This document shows positions 9,240-18,832 of a stretch of DNA of 64,000 bases, piece after piece. The position numbers and the translations under genes were made by a program. The notes beneath the pieces were generated by a model that was given only the letters and a program-made list of their open reading frames with translations, made no database searches and was not told where the DNA came from. Source of the DNA: Alkaliphilus transvaalensis ATCC 700919 (lineage in GTDB: Bacteria > Bacillota > Clostridia > Peptostreptococcales > Natronincolaceae); contig NZ_KK211287.1 in assembly GCF_000621485.1 (NCBI RefSeq), positions 96,427-160,426 of the forward strand, given 5' to 3'. How positions within the stretch are numbered: the stretch's first letter is position 1; each line of letters starts with the position of its first letter.

Positions 9240-10224
9240 CTGGAAGCTTCCCTCCTACGGTTTCTGAAGAGTAATCAAATAAAACCTTTAAATATTTTTC
9301 GATTGACTCCCTTGCTACCTTTGAATCTTGATAATTAATATTGGACCTATTTAAACCATTTACAACTGCCCCCTTAGATAGACCTGTTTCTAACGCTTCA
9401 CTGTACTCTCCAGCTTTTTCGCCATTTAAGGATAACCAGTCAATACTATTTTCATATTCTTCTAAAAACATCTCAATAAATTCTGGATGTTTTTCTATAA
9501 GCTCGTTTTTAATGATTAATGAGGCTTGAGGATAACTTGCGTTCCCTTCATTTTGCTTGCTCCATTCTTCTTGAAGGTCTAACAGTATAACGGTGTCTTC
9601 TTTCTTTAGCATCACATTAGAAAGGGCAGGTTCTGGGATTACTGATATTGTACTTCTACCTGCTATAAAGGTTGAGGCAAGTTCTGTCGCTTCCCCTAAA
9701 TAAGTTAAAGTAACATCTTCATCTGGATCAATTCCATTACTTGAAAGAAGGTATCTCAATACGATATCTGGGGTAAGACCTCTACCTAAAGTATGAATTT
9801 CTTTCCCCCTTAAGTCTTCCCAACCAGTAATTTCTTCTGTTCCAACAATATACAGAATACCCCATACACTTGATGCTGCAAGCTTATAATCTACTCCCCG
9901 ATTATATAGGGTTGCTGCTAGGTTAGTAGGTACAACTGCAATGTCAATTTCTCCCGATATAATTCTTGATGCCATCAAATCCGGCGATTTAACTGATTCG
10001 TAGCTAATATTAACATGTTCTCCAAAGGAAGGGTTTTCCTTAAACATTTTTATCATACTTAATGTAGGCGCGCCAGAAGGAGCTGCCACGTTAATACTTA
10101 CATTTTCTAACACCTTTGATTCTACTTCATTTGTATCTTCTTCACTATTCACGTTTGATGTGCAACCTGCTAAAATTCCTAATGTAAAACTTAAAATTAA
10201 AATGATTCCAATTATTTTTTTCAT
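9214..10224 (-). CDS. NMT1/SsuA-like ABC substrate-binding lipoprotein
   Basis: A 336-residue protein with a lipoprotein signal (hydrophobic run, lipobox LAGC, Cys20) and the two-lobed fold of the NMT1/SsuA/TauA group: NVAAPSGAPTLSM, ISGEIDIAVVPTNLAATLYNRG, DLRGKEIHTLGRG and TFIAGRSTISVIPEPALS. It should capture a small organic ligand at the outer face of the membrane for the permease encoded next. The ligand cannot be read from sequence. It lies between the ATPase gene (30 bases upstream) and the broken permease gene (overlap of 26 bases). The gene itself is intact, which makes the damaged permease stand out. Confidence 0.9.
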   Translation of the reverse strand: MKKIIGIILILSFTLGILAGCTSNVNSEEDTNEVESKVLENVSINVAAPSGAPTLSMIKMFKENPSFGEHVNISYESVKSPDLMASRIISGEIDIAVVPTNLAATLYNRGVDYKLAASSVWGILYIVGTEEITGWEDLRGKEIHTLGRGLTPDIVLRYLLSSNGIDPDEDVTLTYLGEATELASTFIAGRSTISVIPEPALSNVMLKKEDTVILLDLQEEWSKQNEGNASYPQASLIIKNELIEKHPEFIEMFLEEYENSIDWLSLNGEKAGEYSEALETGLSKGAVVNGLNRSNINYQDSKVARESIEKYLKVLFDYSSETVGGKLPDEGFYFER

Positions 10225-10254
10225 CTTCTACACTCCTCTTATCATATTTTTTCT

Positions 10255-10971
10255 TTAAGCACTTTTGCATTTCACTTGATTTTCTTGATTTGAAAGAAGT
10301 TTGATCAACTTAGTTCTTACATTAATTAACTCACGGATTTCCAGATTTCTTGTATTTAATGGCAGGTCTATTTCTACCACATCTTCTACAGTACAAGGCT
10401 TTTGAGAAAGAACAACAACTTTATGTCCAAGTAATATCGCTTCATCAATCTCGTGGGTAACAAAAACAATAGTGTTTTTCCACTTATTCCATATTTCCAC
10501 CAATCCTTTAACCATATTAATTCTAAGATCATAGTCTAATGATTTAAAAGGTTCGTCCATTAATAGTAATTCAGATTCAAAATTAAAGGCTCTTGCTATA
10601 GAACACCTCTGCCTCATCCCTCCACTTAATTGATGGGGGTATTTATTTTCGAATTGGTTTAAACCCACCATATCAATTAAGGCTTTTATTCGATTGCTGG
10701 AAGCCTTTTTATTAACCAACTTAATATTTTCAAAAACCGTTTTCCAAGGAAGTAAACGATCCTCTTGAAAAACATATCCTATCTTCTTTTTCTGATCTAT
10801 TATATTTCCTTCATCTGGTTTAATAATTCCTGCTAACACATTAAGTAAAGTAGATTTTCCACAACCAGAAGGACCTAAAATGCAGGTGATCTCTTTGTCA
10901 CTAATGGTAAGATTAAAATTGTGTAGTACATCTATCTCTTCAAAGCTTTTATACACTCCTTCAAGCTTCAT
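10255..10971 (-). CDS. ABC importer ATPase (SsuB/TauB type)
   Basis: About 238 residues beginning MKLEGVYKSFEE. Walker A GPSGCGKST, Q-loop VFQEDRLLPW, signature LSGGMRQRCSIARA and Walker B LLLMDEPFKSLD are all present, followed by the switch His in FVTHEIDEA. It would energise import with the neighbouring binding protein and permease. I chose the ATG at 10971 because AAGGAG lies seven bases upstream; a GTG at 10989 in frame would overlap that site. The start overlaps the 3' end of the activase gene by 11 bases, which suggests translational coupling. Confidence 0.92.
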   Translation of the reverse strand: MKLEGVYKSFEEIDVLHNFNLTISDKEITCILGPSGCGKSTLLNVLAGIIKPDEGNIIDQKKKIGYVFQEDRLLPWKTVFENIKLVNKKASSNRIKALIDMVGLNQFENKYPHQLSGGMRQRCSIARAFNFESELLLMDEPFKSLDYDLRINMVKGLVEIWNKWKNTIVFVTHEIDEAILLGHKVVVLSQKPCTVEDVVEIDLPLNTRNLEIRELINVRTKLIKLLSNQENQVKCKSA

Positions 10972-13870
10972 TCTTGGCTCTCCTTTCACAATCTTCTACT
11001 GCATTTTTACTTGCCTTAAGAGCATAATAGATAAAGGATTCTATTTTTGACTTATCTATTTCATTTTCATTCCCGTCAAAGGACATATTTAATACAGGTA
11101 TTTTAGATGATTTATTTTCTTCCTGTGTTAATATATTTAAGATTGTGTTGGTGTTTTCATACATTGAAGAAACAGTAATAACCCCCTCCACCGATTCAAA
11201 ATCCCCTAAGGCTTTAGCATATCTGTATCTACCATTTCCGCCTGCATAAAGATGAAGATTTTGGTCTGCCCTCTTAATCAGCATTTCTAAATCTCCTTCA
11301 AAGGGATTGTTGCTCACAAGTAAATTGGAAATCCTTTTAATATAATTAGACAGCTTAGTCAGCTGGTTATGACCAAGAATATCTTTTTTATTCCCTGATT
11401 GAGTAAGAAAGTCTCTCCAAAAGAACCACATATATTCACTAAGGGGAGCAAATAACAATTGGATTCCCTGTTCTTCCATTTTCTTTATGTTATGATTGTT
11501 CATAAAATCATTAAATAGTAGGCCAACTTCCCCTAATAGGTAGATTTTATGAGATTTATTCCTTTTATCCATAGATTTATGAATTTTTCTTGTCACTTCT
11601 TCCAACTGTTCTATCGTTAGTTTTCCATCTGCTATTAGCCCATTTAAATTGTTGAGGTATTTCACCCTCTCGTTTCTTGGCGCTAAGTTAATTAAATCTC
11701 CCCCCAAGAGAACTAAAAATAAATCTTCTGCTAAAGTACTATCTTTAATAAGATCCTCAATGAAAGGTGCTACTATTTCAACATTTTCCATGTTTGCCCC
11801 ATCAAGTTTATCTCTAATTAATCGATGATATTGTCCTCCTACCTCTGACCCCTCAGAAGTAGGGATGAGAAAACTATATTTTTTACCTGAAGCTTTTAAC
11901 TCCAAGGCCTGATTCAGCACATCACCCACAAGACATGTAAAGGAAAGGTACTCCTTTGACAATGTATATTTCCTTCCAATATCCAATGTTTTCTTTGTGG
12001 TCATGGGAAGCACTTGAGCCCGATAACCCTTTTCTTGTAGATATGTTGCTAGAAGGTTAGTGTAGGGAAACAAATAGGGTAAATAAATCTCCCTTGTTTT
12101 ATCAATTTCCTTTAATTTTGATTTAACACTAGTAACCCTATGGTTAACCTGATCAGAATATTCCTTGAGACTTAAAATTTCCTCTTCTTTTATCTTTTCT
12201 GACTTCAGACTATTTACAAAGGCTTCTACACGGGTCAATACTCCAACACTTGAAAAATGCTCGTCTACTTCAATATTTAGGTAGGGCTTTCCCTTCATTT
12301 CTTCTTTAAAATAATGGGATAAAACTGTATCGGGTCCACAACCATGATTAGTAATATAAATAGGATACAAATTTGGATGTTCTTTTATAATCTGAGCCCC
12401 CGATAAAATATGTTGTCCAAAGGGCCAATACATATTAGGATATTCTTTAGAAGTATCATGATCGTGGGCTGGTAAGTTAGACAAGGTTAAGACCTTGTAG
12501 CCTAGTTTCTCTAGTTTTTCTGGAATCCCCATATTCAATATTGGATCAACAATCCCATAACCTCTAGTAACAATGACAAAGGCTTTTTCATCCTTCCCAA
12601 GTCCTTTTATTGTGTTTTCTCCCAGTTTCTCAACTTCTAACTCAAAATCCTTTAACCGTTTCATTCCTTTTGCCAAAGCTACAGTAGTCTGAATAGAATT
12701 CTTTCCCAACTGCTGCCCCAATGTCATTAGCGTTTTCATCATATACTGCTTGCCAAATTTAAAGGATAGCTCAGGAGACAGTATTCGAATTCCTTTCTTT
12801 TCTAAATCCATAGTCTTATTTACTAACTTAGGGACACATTGCATATAAACACAACCATAATTTTGTCTAGTTGTCGAAACAGGATGAGCCATCGTATAAA
12901 GACTAGGTAAGAATAAATAATCAACCTTCTTTGCTATTAACTCTGCTACATGACCATTAATTAACTTAATTGGATAACAAGTTTCATCCATTGTAAATTC
13001 TTGGCTTAACTCTACAGTTTTCTCACTACTATTCTCAGATAATAGAACATTAAACCCTAGTTCCTTAAAGTAAGTATTAAATAATGGAAATAATTTATGA
13101 AGGAAAAGTACCCTCGGAATCCCTATTGTCTTTTTGGCAGGGTCAATAGCACCTTCATAACCTTTTAAATAATATCCTTCAATCTCTTCAAATATTTTTG
13201 ATCTCTTAGTCGTTTCGATGGTTTCTTTCTTTTCAATCTCCTTAAAATTGAAGTCTTGATCTAAATTAAAACCTTTGAAAGCTGAAGCTGAAGTTTTCAT
13301 CTCTTCTTTAGCCAAGATTGCTGCACCGAAGGCTCCTGTAACACTAAAGAATTTAGGCACCTCTAATTTATCGCCTAAAATACCTCTAAAGGCATTTACC
13401 ACTGCTTGATTATAAGCTACGCCACCTTGAAAAAAGATTTTCTTGCCAACTTCCTTTTTACCTACAACTTTATTTAAATAATTTTTTACAATTGAGTAGG
13501 ATAAACCCGCAGCAATATCCTCAATTTTTCCTTCATTACTAATACTTGCCGCAATGTTAGTTTCAATAAAAACAGTACAACGATCTCCCAAGTCTATTGG
13601 ATTATTGGAACTAAGGGCTAAATTACCAAAATCATCTAAATAAATATTTAATTTTTTTGCTTGTTCCTCAATAAAAGACCCAGTACCAGCTGCACAGATT
13701 TTGTTCATCTCGAAATCAGATACAATCCCCTTCTCTAGCTTGATAAACTTAGAATCTTGTCCTCCTATTTCAATAATTGTATCTACATCTTTGTCTATGG
13801 TGGATGCTGCTTTTGCTTGGGCTGTAATTTCATCAATAATTACGTCTGCCCCTATGTAGCTACCTGCCAT
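10961..13870 (-). CDS. Acyl-CoA dehydratase activase-like protein, C-terminal portion after frameshift
   Basis: A 969-residue frame that lacks a real start: its first residues MAGSYIGADVIIDEITAQ are the middle of a BadF/BcrA-type ATPase domain. It contains that domain's EIGGQDSKF, the Cys motif KICAAGTGSFIEEQ and FFQGGVAYNQAVV (residues 1-175), then a DUF2229/CoA-enzyme-activase region (about 245-600, IGIPRVLFLHKLFPLF and MDETCYPIKLINGH) and a HgdB-like C-terminal half. It continues the frame of the upstream 13852-15030 gene; a single base appears lost near 13894-13896 inside the GVG-TTGSGR motif. Homologues are single chains of about 1,400 residues. Known relatives use ATP and a shared [4Fe-4S] cluster to inject electrons into 2-hydroxyacyl-CoA dehydratases; no dehydratase subunit gene is in the window. 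Confidence 0.85.
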   Translation of the reverse strand: MAGSYIGADVIIDEITAQAKAASTIDKDVDTIIEIGGQDSKFIKLEKGIVSDFEMNKICAAGTGSFIEEQAKKLNIYLDDFGNLALSSNNPIDLGDRCTVFIETNIAASISNEGKIEDIAAGLSYSIVKNYLNKVVGKKEVGKKIFFQGGVAYNQAVVNAFRGILGDKLEVPKFFSVTGAFGAAILAKEEMKTSASAFKGFNLDQDFNFKEIEKKETIETTKRSKIFEEIEGYYLKGYEGAIDPAKKTIGIPRVLFLHKLFPLFNTYFKELGFNVLLSENSSEKTVELSQEFTMDETCYPIKLINGHVAELIAKKVDYLFLPSLYTMAHPVSTTRQNYGCVYMQCVPKLVNKTMDLEKKGIRILSPELSFKFGKQYMMKTLMTLGQQLGKNSIQTTVALAKGMKRLKDFELEVEKLGENTIKGLGKDEKAFVIVTRGYGIVDPILNMGIPEKLEKLGYKVLTLSNLPAHDHDTSKEYPNMYWPFGQHILSGAQIIKEHPNLYPIYITNHGCGPDTVLSHYFKEEMKGKPYLNIEVDEHFSSVGVLTRVEAFVNSLKSEKIKEEEILSLKEYSDQVNHRVTSVKSKLKEIDKTREIYLPYLFPYTNLLATYLQEKGYRAQVLPMTTKKTLDIGRKYTLSKEYLSFTCLVGDVLNQALELKASGKKYSFLIPTSEGSEVGGQYHRLIRDKLDGANMENVEIVAPFIEDLIKDSTLAEDLFLVLLGGDLINLAPRNERVKYLNNLNGLIADGKLTIEQLEEVTRKIHKSMDKRNKSHKIYLLGEVGLLFNDFMNNHNIKKMEEQGIQLLFAPLSEYMWFFWRDFLTQSGNKKDILGHNQLTKLSNYIKRISNLLVSNNPFEGDLEMLIKRADQNLHLYAGGNGRYRYAKALGDFESVEGVITVSSMYENTNTILNILTQEENKSSKIPVLNMSFDGNENEIDKSKIESFIYYALKASKNAVEDCERRAKNEA

Positions 13871-15030
13871 ATATCGCCCAGAACCAGTAGTCCCACACCT
13901 AATATCTCTAGTTCCTTATTGTTTTCTACCATATGTTTTTTTATTTCCAATAAACCCTTACTCACGGCAGCAATTGGGTCCCCTAAAGTTCTTAAATATC
14001 TAAAATCTAAGACAGCATAATCTTCATCCATCAATATTACATTAGTACTGGTAGAACCTACATCAATACCGATATACCCCTTCACATAAGACTGAGAACT
14101 AATGTCTTTACATTCGTGTTTATTAATACTATCATGACTACCAAATTGTTCTAGGGTAGGAAATGAAACAGCATCTTGGATAAGATTTTGTGACTGGTCT
14201 TTTTCAGTAATAATCCTTTTGATATCTGATAGATCTAGTAAGAGTCTCTCTTTAAGTCCTATCACTGCTGCACCTAAAGCAGCAACATTACCACAATTAT
14301 CTGGTGTAATCATTTCCTCGTTTCTTAGCTTCATTACATCCTTTAAGGCCTTTACTATGGCATCATTATAGGCTACTCCACCTGTCAATAATATTGGAGG
14401 TTGTATTGGATTCTTTTTCACAACATTAGCCCTATAGTTTTTTACTAGAGCATAGGCCAGCCCTAATAGGATTTCTTTAGTCTCTGTTCCCTCTTGTTGA
14501 TGATGAATTATATCGGTTTTAGCAAAAACGCTGCATCTTCCTGCTATTCTTGGAATGTAACTTGCCTTTTCTGTGAGTTTTGAATAATCTTCAAGTCTAA
14601 TCCCTAGCCTTGATACCTGTTCCTCTAAAAATGAACCTGTTCCAGCAGAACAATTTGAATTGATAGAAATTTTAATGCTATTATTGCCGTTGTCATCTAC
14701 ATTAGTGATATATTTTGAACTTTGACCTCCAATTTCAATTACTGACTTAATATCTTCTCGACAATGCTTACTACCTTCTACTAAAGAAGTCACTTCATTA
14801 ATCCAGCTAATTCCCTTTTTATCTGAAAGAAATTTACTACCTTGTCCTGTAGCTCCTCCCTTTGTAATCCCTTCTCCATATTTATTTTCTAAATAACTAA
14901 CATACTTGACTATTTCTTCTTTAACTCTTCCTTTATGAAGAATATATGCAAGATCGATAACTTCTAAATTTTTATTGATCAAAACAAATTTTATAGAAGA
15001 ATAGCCTATATCAATTCCTAAACTAAACAA
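13852..15030 (-). CDS. Acyl-CoA dehydratase activase-like protein, N-terminal portion before frameshift
   Basis: 392 residues. The first ASKHA-fold ATPase domain is complete: LGIDIGYSSIKFVLINKN, GATGQGSKFL, VIEIGGQSSKYI, cluster Cys in NCSAGTGSFLEEQ, RCSVFAKTD and LLTGGVAYNDAIV. A second copy begins near residue 312 (YIGIDVGSTSTNVILMDED) and runs to GVG at residue 378, where the frame is lost; the remaining LLVLGDIWQVAT is out-of-frame readthrough. Restoring one base gives GVGTTGSGRYMAGSYIGAD and joins it to the 10961-13870 frame. The start follows GGGAGG. It is the first gene of the minus-strand cluster and is divergent from the Crp/Fnr gene. Either a recent pseudogene, a sequencing error or, less likely, a recoding site. 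Confidence 0.85.
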   Translation of the reverse strand: MFSLGIDIGYSSIKFVLINKNLEVIDLAYILHKGRVKEEIVKYVSYLENKYGEGITKGGATGQGSKFLSDKKGISWINEVTSLVEGSKHCREDIKSVIEIGGQSSKYITNVDDNGNNSIKISINSNCSAGTGSFLEEQVSRLGIRLEDYSKLTEKASYIPRIAGRCSVFAKTDIIHHQQEGTETKEILLGLAYALVKNYRANVVKKNPIQPPILLTGGVAYNDAIVKALKDVMKLRNEEMITPDNCGNVAALGAAVIGLKERLLLDLSDIKRIITEKDQSQNLIQDAVSFPTLEQFGSHDSINKHECKDISSQSYVKGYIGIDVGSTSTNVILMDEDYAVLDFRYLRTLGDPIAAVSKGLLEIKKHMVENNKELEILGVGLLVLGDIWQVAT

Positions 15031-15089
15031 TTTAGTACCTCCCTTTATTCAATCCATCTAATATCCAGTATTTTAATCTAGTATTTTAG

Positions 15090-15119
15090 TTGACCATGAT
15101 AATCATTTTCATTTATACT
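15090..15119 (+). promoter_or_regulatory. Promoter of the Crp/Fnr gene with a Fur-box-like site in its spacer
   Basis: TTGACC at 15090-15095 and TATACT at 15114-15119 are separated by 18 bases. The spacer holds TGATAAT-C-ATTTTCA at 15097-15111, which differs from the 7-1-7 Fur consensus TGATAATnATTATCA at one position. A bound repressor would cover the promoter. The site is also 67-81 bases upstream of the divergent activase start, so both directions could respond to iron. Iron control is inference from the match. Confidence 0.65.
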
Positions 15120-15154
15120 ATATAGTGATTATACATTTACAGAAAATAAAAAAA

Positions 15155-15168
15155 GTATCCCACGATAC
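15155..15168 (+). promoter_or_regulatory. Short dyad in the 5' leader of the Crp/Fnr gene
   Basis: GTATC-CCAC-GATAC, perfect 5-bp arms, lies between the predicted start of transcription and the Crp/Fnr start codon. It could be an autoregulatory operator or a small RNA hairpin. It does not match the TGTGA-N6-TCACA pattern. Confidence 0.35.
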
Positions 15169-15212
15169 ACTTTGGTATATTTCTATAATAAATTTTAAGT
15201 AGGGAGGTTATT

Positions 15213-15890
15213 ATGGAACCTATTAAACAGCTTAATAATTGCATTCTATTTGATCATCTGACTAGTCAAGAAGTGTCAGATTTATTATCTAAAATTACAT
15301 ATCATGTTAAATCCTATGGAAAAAGTGAAATTATCTTTTCACCCCATGACCCTTCAGATACCCTAGGAATTATTTTAAATGGTAGTGTGGAGGTTCAAAA
15401 AATATTTGCTTCTGGTAAAGCCCTTACTGTGACTAGAAGATTTCAATATGAGCTAATTGCTGATGCTTCAATTTTCGCTAATACCACCTATTACCCTTCA
15501 ACAATTTCTACTTGTGAAAAGAGTCATATCTTATTTATCAACAAGGTTAATCTTTTAAACTTATTTTCGATAGATCAGGAGATTATGTCTAAATTTCTAG
15601 AATCTGTCGCCAATAGAGTATTAACCCTAAATACCACCATAGAGATTCTTTCCTTAAATTCTGTGCCAGCAAAAATAGCATATTTTTTACTTACCGAGAA
15701 AAGTAAATTTAACAGCAATGTTATTAAACTAACATTTTCTAAAAAGTCTTTGGCTGAACATCTTAATGTATCTAGACCAACCTTATCAAGGGAGTTAAAG
15801 AAGCTACAGCTTGAAGGGATCATATCATTTGATAAAAGAACCATTGAGATTATAGACGCAGAAAAATTAGAAGGGATTTATTCAACATAA
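15213..15890 (+). CDS. Crp/Fnr-family transcriptional regulator
   Basis: A 225-residue protein with an N-terminal cyclic-nucleotide-binding-like beta-roll (residues about 10-120, LGIILNGSVEVQK), a dimer helix (about 125-150) and a C-terminal winged helix with FSKKSLAEHLNVSRPTLSRELKKLQLEG (recognition helix about 180-200). Only two Cys are present (about positions 10 and 100), so the four-Cys Fnr-type cluster is missing; a heme or other effector is possible, as in HcpR-type regulators that control hcp. It is divergent from the activase/ABC/hcp cluster, which suggests that cluster as its target. Its promoter carries a Fur-box-like site. The start follows GGGAGG. Family certain; target and effector inferred. 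Confidence 0.9.
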   Translation: MEPIKQLNNCILFDHLTSQEVSDLLSKITYHVKSYGKSEIIFSPHDPSDTLGIILNGSVEVQKIFASGKALTVTRRFQYELIADASIFANTTYYPSTISTCEKSHILFINKVNLLNLFSIDQEIMSKFLESVANRVLTLNTTIEILSLNSVPAKIAYFLLTEKSKFNSNVIKLTFSKKSLAEHLNVSRPTLSRELKKLQLEGIISFDKRTIEIIDAEKLEGIYST

Positions 15891-15903
15891 CGTAAAGATC
15901 AAA

Positions 15904-15941
15904 AATAACCCCTGTGATTTTACCACATCACAGGGGTTATT
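15904..15941. terminator. Bidirectional terminator between Crp/Fnr and cupin genes
   Basis: AATAACCCCTGTGAT and ATCACAGGGGTTATT form a perfect 15-bp stem with an 8-base loop, placed between two convergent genes and flanked by A- and T-rich tails on both sides. Confidence 0.92.
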
Positions 15942-15964
15942 GATTATTCTATCGTTGTTTTATC

Positions 15965-16303
15965 CTAAGGCTTAAACACCACTACTAAAAGCATTTTGAA
16001 TTGCTCTTTTGCTAATAATGCATGGGGAATACCTGCTGGCATTATAATTGTTTCTCCCTTTTTTACAGAAAAGATTTCTTCTCCTATTGTGATCTCTGCT
16101 TCTCCATCCAGTAGATAAACCATTGCATCTCCACTTGAAGAATGGGAGCTTATTTCCTCCCCTTCATCGAAGGCAAACAATGTTAGACTTAAGTTTTTTC
16201 CTTGGGCTAGGGTTCGACTAATTACTTGTCCCTCTTGATAAGAAACAAGAGATTCCATATCTAGCACCTTAGAAAGTTCAATATTCTTGATAAATTGATC
16301 CAT
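15965..16303 (-). CDS. Small cupin-domain protein
   Basis: A 112-residue single-domain cupin. The first cupin motif is SLTLFAFDEGEEISSHSSSGDAM, with one His and Glu/Asp in metal-ligand positions. The second is GETIIMPAGIPHALLA with the conserved His. The central LLDGEAEITIGEE is typical. Metal-binding small cupins of this type have varied or unknown roles (sensing, isomerases, storage). It faces the Crp/Fnr gene across a shared terminator. The start follows AGGAGG. Confidence 0.9.
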   Translation of the reverse strand: MDQFIKNIELSKVLDMESLVSYQEGQVISRTLAQGKNLSLTLFAFDEGEEISSHSSSGDAMVYLLDGEAEITIGEEIFSVKKGETIIMPAGIPHALLAKEQFKMLLVVVFKP

Positions 16304-16426
16304 AAAAATTCCTCCTCAGGAAAATGATTATATTTTTTATAATCATATCATTTCCTTTTTAGTATTTCTGTATCCTAGGTTACTTATTTTAAGTAGATCA
16401 AAAGATCTTATATTTGACTATACTGA

Positions 16427-18478
16427 TTAATACTTAAATCTCTTAATACTTTCCTGCATTTCTTCTGCTAGACTAGCTAAAGCCTCACTGGAGTTAGCGA
16501 TTTCTTCAATAGCTGCGGTTTGTTCTTCTACTGAAGCGGATGCCTCTTCTGTCCCTGCAGCGTTTTGTTGAGATATGGCAGATAAGTTTTCAATAATTTG
16601 TATAAATTCATCTTTTTTATTTTTCATATTATTAACAGAGTCTGTAGACTTCTCTACAATCTGCATAGCTTCTTCTACAGCCTTGTTTATATCTTGATAT
16701 TTGATATTTGTAATCTCTACATCTTCTGTTTGTTCTTTAATAATTTCCTTTGCCTTAATCATCGTGGTTACTGCATTTTCTGAATCCCTTTGCAACCCGC
16801 TGACTACTATATCAATTTCATTTACCGATTTTGAAGATTCTTCTGCCAGCTTTCTTATTTCTTCTGCTACAACTGAGAATCCTTTTCCTGCTTCACCGGC
16901 TCTAGCTGCTTCAATAGCAGCGTTTAATGCTAATAGATTAGTTTGTTCTGCTATACCATTAATAATACTTGTTGCGCTACTGATTTTCTCAGCACTTTCA
17001 TTTGTTTTTAATACCATTTCATGAATCATCGCCATTGCTTCATTATTTTCATGATTTTTATTGGCTAAATTATTTACAATAATGATTCCTTCATCCTTTG
17101 ATTTTCTTAATCCTTCCATCTGGGATTTTAGAATCTCCATGTCTATTAAATCTTCACTAATAATCTCGCTCAATTCGTTGGCAATTTTAACGCCTTCCTC
17201 TGTATCCCTTGCCTGGTGATTTGCTCCTTTAGCAATTTCTTCGATGGTTTTTGCTACCTCATCTGCCGCTATAGAAGATTGCTGACTTGTTGCAGTCAGT
17301 TCTTCTGATGAAGAGCTAACTAATTGAGCCGTATCCCCTATGTTTTTAACAATTTCTTTTATGGAATTCTTCATATGTTCTATAGCATTTATAATTTCAC
17401 CAAATTCATCCTTTAAATTAAGATGTTTTTGTGAAATAGCTATTGAAAAGTCACCTTCAGCCATTGAGTTTACATAGGTTTTAGTGATATTCAATGTTTT
17501 TATAGCATAATTGGATAATCTAAACAAAATTAAACTTAATATTAAAAATGCTATTATTCCTACCCCATAAACCATTTTAATATTTTGATTTATTGTAGAT
17601 TGAACAGCTTCCATAGAGATCCCTAAATTGATGGCGCCTATATGTTCACCATCTACACTAACAGGTAAAAGTACATCATAGACTTCAACTTCATTTTCTC
17701 CACCTTTATAGGTAAATTCTGACGTAAAAGATTTTCCATCAACTGCTGCTGTAATACTTCCCTTGTCCTCTAATACCATTCCAATTCTATCTTCATTACT
17801 ATGGGCAACTGCAGTTACGTTTTTATCTATAAACAGGGCATACACAACAGATTCTTCTTCTCCTAGACTATCTACAAGTCTTTGGTAGCTAAAACGATCC
17901 CATAATGCTTGAGCTTCGTTGGCAAGTATTCCTACTTGAATAGCTCCCCCTTTACCATCGTGGACATAACCAAACTTATAAAAATTTTCATCGGTTAAGC
18001 CTTTACGAATGTCTTCCATTAATTCACCTGCTGGTTCCTTTGGAACCCTTCTAGCAAAGTGATCATCTGGTACAACCAAACCAAGATTAGTATCAACATG
18101 GGTTGTATAGACAACCTCCCCCTGATCATTAAATACATTGACAACAGTAATGTCTAAATCCTTTGCTAATTGTATAAGAAATTCATTGCTTAAGTTCGCA
18201 TTATTAGTTGTTACTATTCTTGCTGTTGCCCTAATCTTATCTTCTATCATACCATTGATTGCTTTTACAGAAGCATCATAATCTTCGATCTGTCTCGCTG
18301 CTTGGGTGGCTATTTCCATACCACTATCTCTCATTTGTTCAAGCAAGCTGTTTCTCGTAAGATATGTAGATATAGCATTAATTGATATAATTGCCATAAA
18401 TACAACGATTAATGGTATTATAATCAATTTAAGCTTGATCGAGCCTCTTTTCTGATTAATATTTAATTTTTGAATCAT
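16427..18478 (-). CDS. Methyl-accepting chemotaxis protein with extracellular Cache sensor
   Basis: About 683 residues. A transmembrane helix near the N-terminus ([18 protein letters not shown]) is followed by a roughly 260-residue extracytoplasmic Cache-type domain ([46 protein letters not shown]), a second helix (about 300-320), a HAMP region, and a long coiled-coil signalling domain with the tip [19 protein letters not shown]. Two-component CheA/CheW partners are not in the window. I chose the ATG at 18478 ([10 protein letters not shown]) because AAGGAGG lies just upstream; an in-frame start at 18529 precedes that site. The C-terminus ends [10 protein letters not shown], a tail also found in a remnant at 58466. 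Ligand unknown. Confidence 0.93.
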   Translation of the reverse strand: MIQKLNINQKRGSIKLKLIIIPLIVVFMAIISINAISTYLTRNSLLEQMRDSGMEIATQAARQIEDYDASVKAINGMIEDKIRATARIVTTNNANLSNEFLIQLAKDLDITVVNVFNDQGEVVYTTHVDTNLGLVVPDDHFARRVPKEPAGELMEDIRKGLTDENFYKFGYVHDGKGGAIQVGILANEAQALWDRFSYQRLVDSLGEEESVVYALFIDKNVTAVAHSNEDRIGMVLEDKGSITAAVDGKSFTSEFTYKGGENEVEVYDVLLPVSVDGEHIGAINLGISMEAVQSTINQNIKMVYGVGIIAFLILSLILFRLSNYAIKTLNITKTYVNSMAEGDFSIAISQKHLNLKDEFGEIINAIEHMKNSIKEIVKNIGDTAQLVSSSSEELTATSQQSSIAADEVAKTIEEIAKGANHQARDTEEGVKIANELSEIISEDLIDMEILKSQMEGLRKSKDEGIIIVNNLANKNHENNEAMAMIHEMVLKTNESAEKISSATSIINGIAEQTNLLALNAAIEAARAGEAGKGFSVVAEEIRKLAEESSKSVNEIDIVVSGLQRDSENAVTTMIKAKEIIKEQTEDVEITNIKYQDINKAVEEAMQIVEKSTDSVNNMKNKKDEFIQIIENLSAISQQNAAGTEEASASVEEQTAAIEEIANSSEALASLAEEMQESIKRFKY

Positions 18479-18529
18479 TTCCTTCCTCCTTCTAGGGTTT
18501 ATCATATAACCTTTATTGATTGGCGACAT

Positions 18530-18832
18530 TCATCGCCATTATTCGACTTAATATCATTCTACATTAGTTTATTAAACCCTTTTTATTAAAAATAAGTTAA
18601 ACTTTTCTGATGATTTAAGAAGTTTTAAGCTTTATCATTTAGAAAATGCAAAAGACATGGGGTCTCCATGTCTTTTATAGTTAACATTTATTTATTTTTG
18701 TGTAATTTAATTAACATCTTTCGTTGCAATGTTACCTTCTATAATTGTACTAATCCATTGTGTAGCTGTACAATTACTTTGCTTAGTTCTACTATCCCTT
18801 TGTTTAGTTGCAATAAGCTTATAAATAATTTT
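18530..18832. other. Intergenic region, no gene called
   Basis: About 300 bases between the chemoreceptor start and tRNA-Arg. It holds a strong hairpin at 18650-18676. A minus-strand stretch (about 18700-18820) is open in one frame for 38 codons but has no start codon or ribosome site, so I do not call it. Confidence 0.5.
18650..18676 (-). terminator. Terminator downstream of tRNA-Arg
   Basis: AAAAGACATGG and CCATGTCTTTT form a perfect 11-bp stem with a 5-base loop, ending in a T-run on the minus strand. It lies downstream of the minus-strand tRNA gene. Confidence 0.75.
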
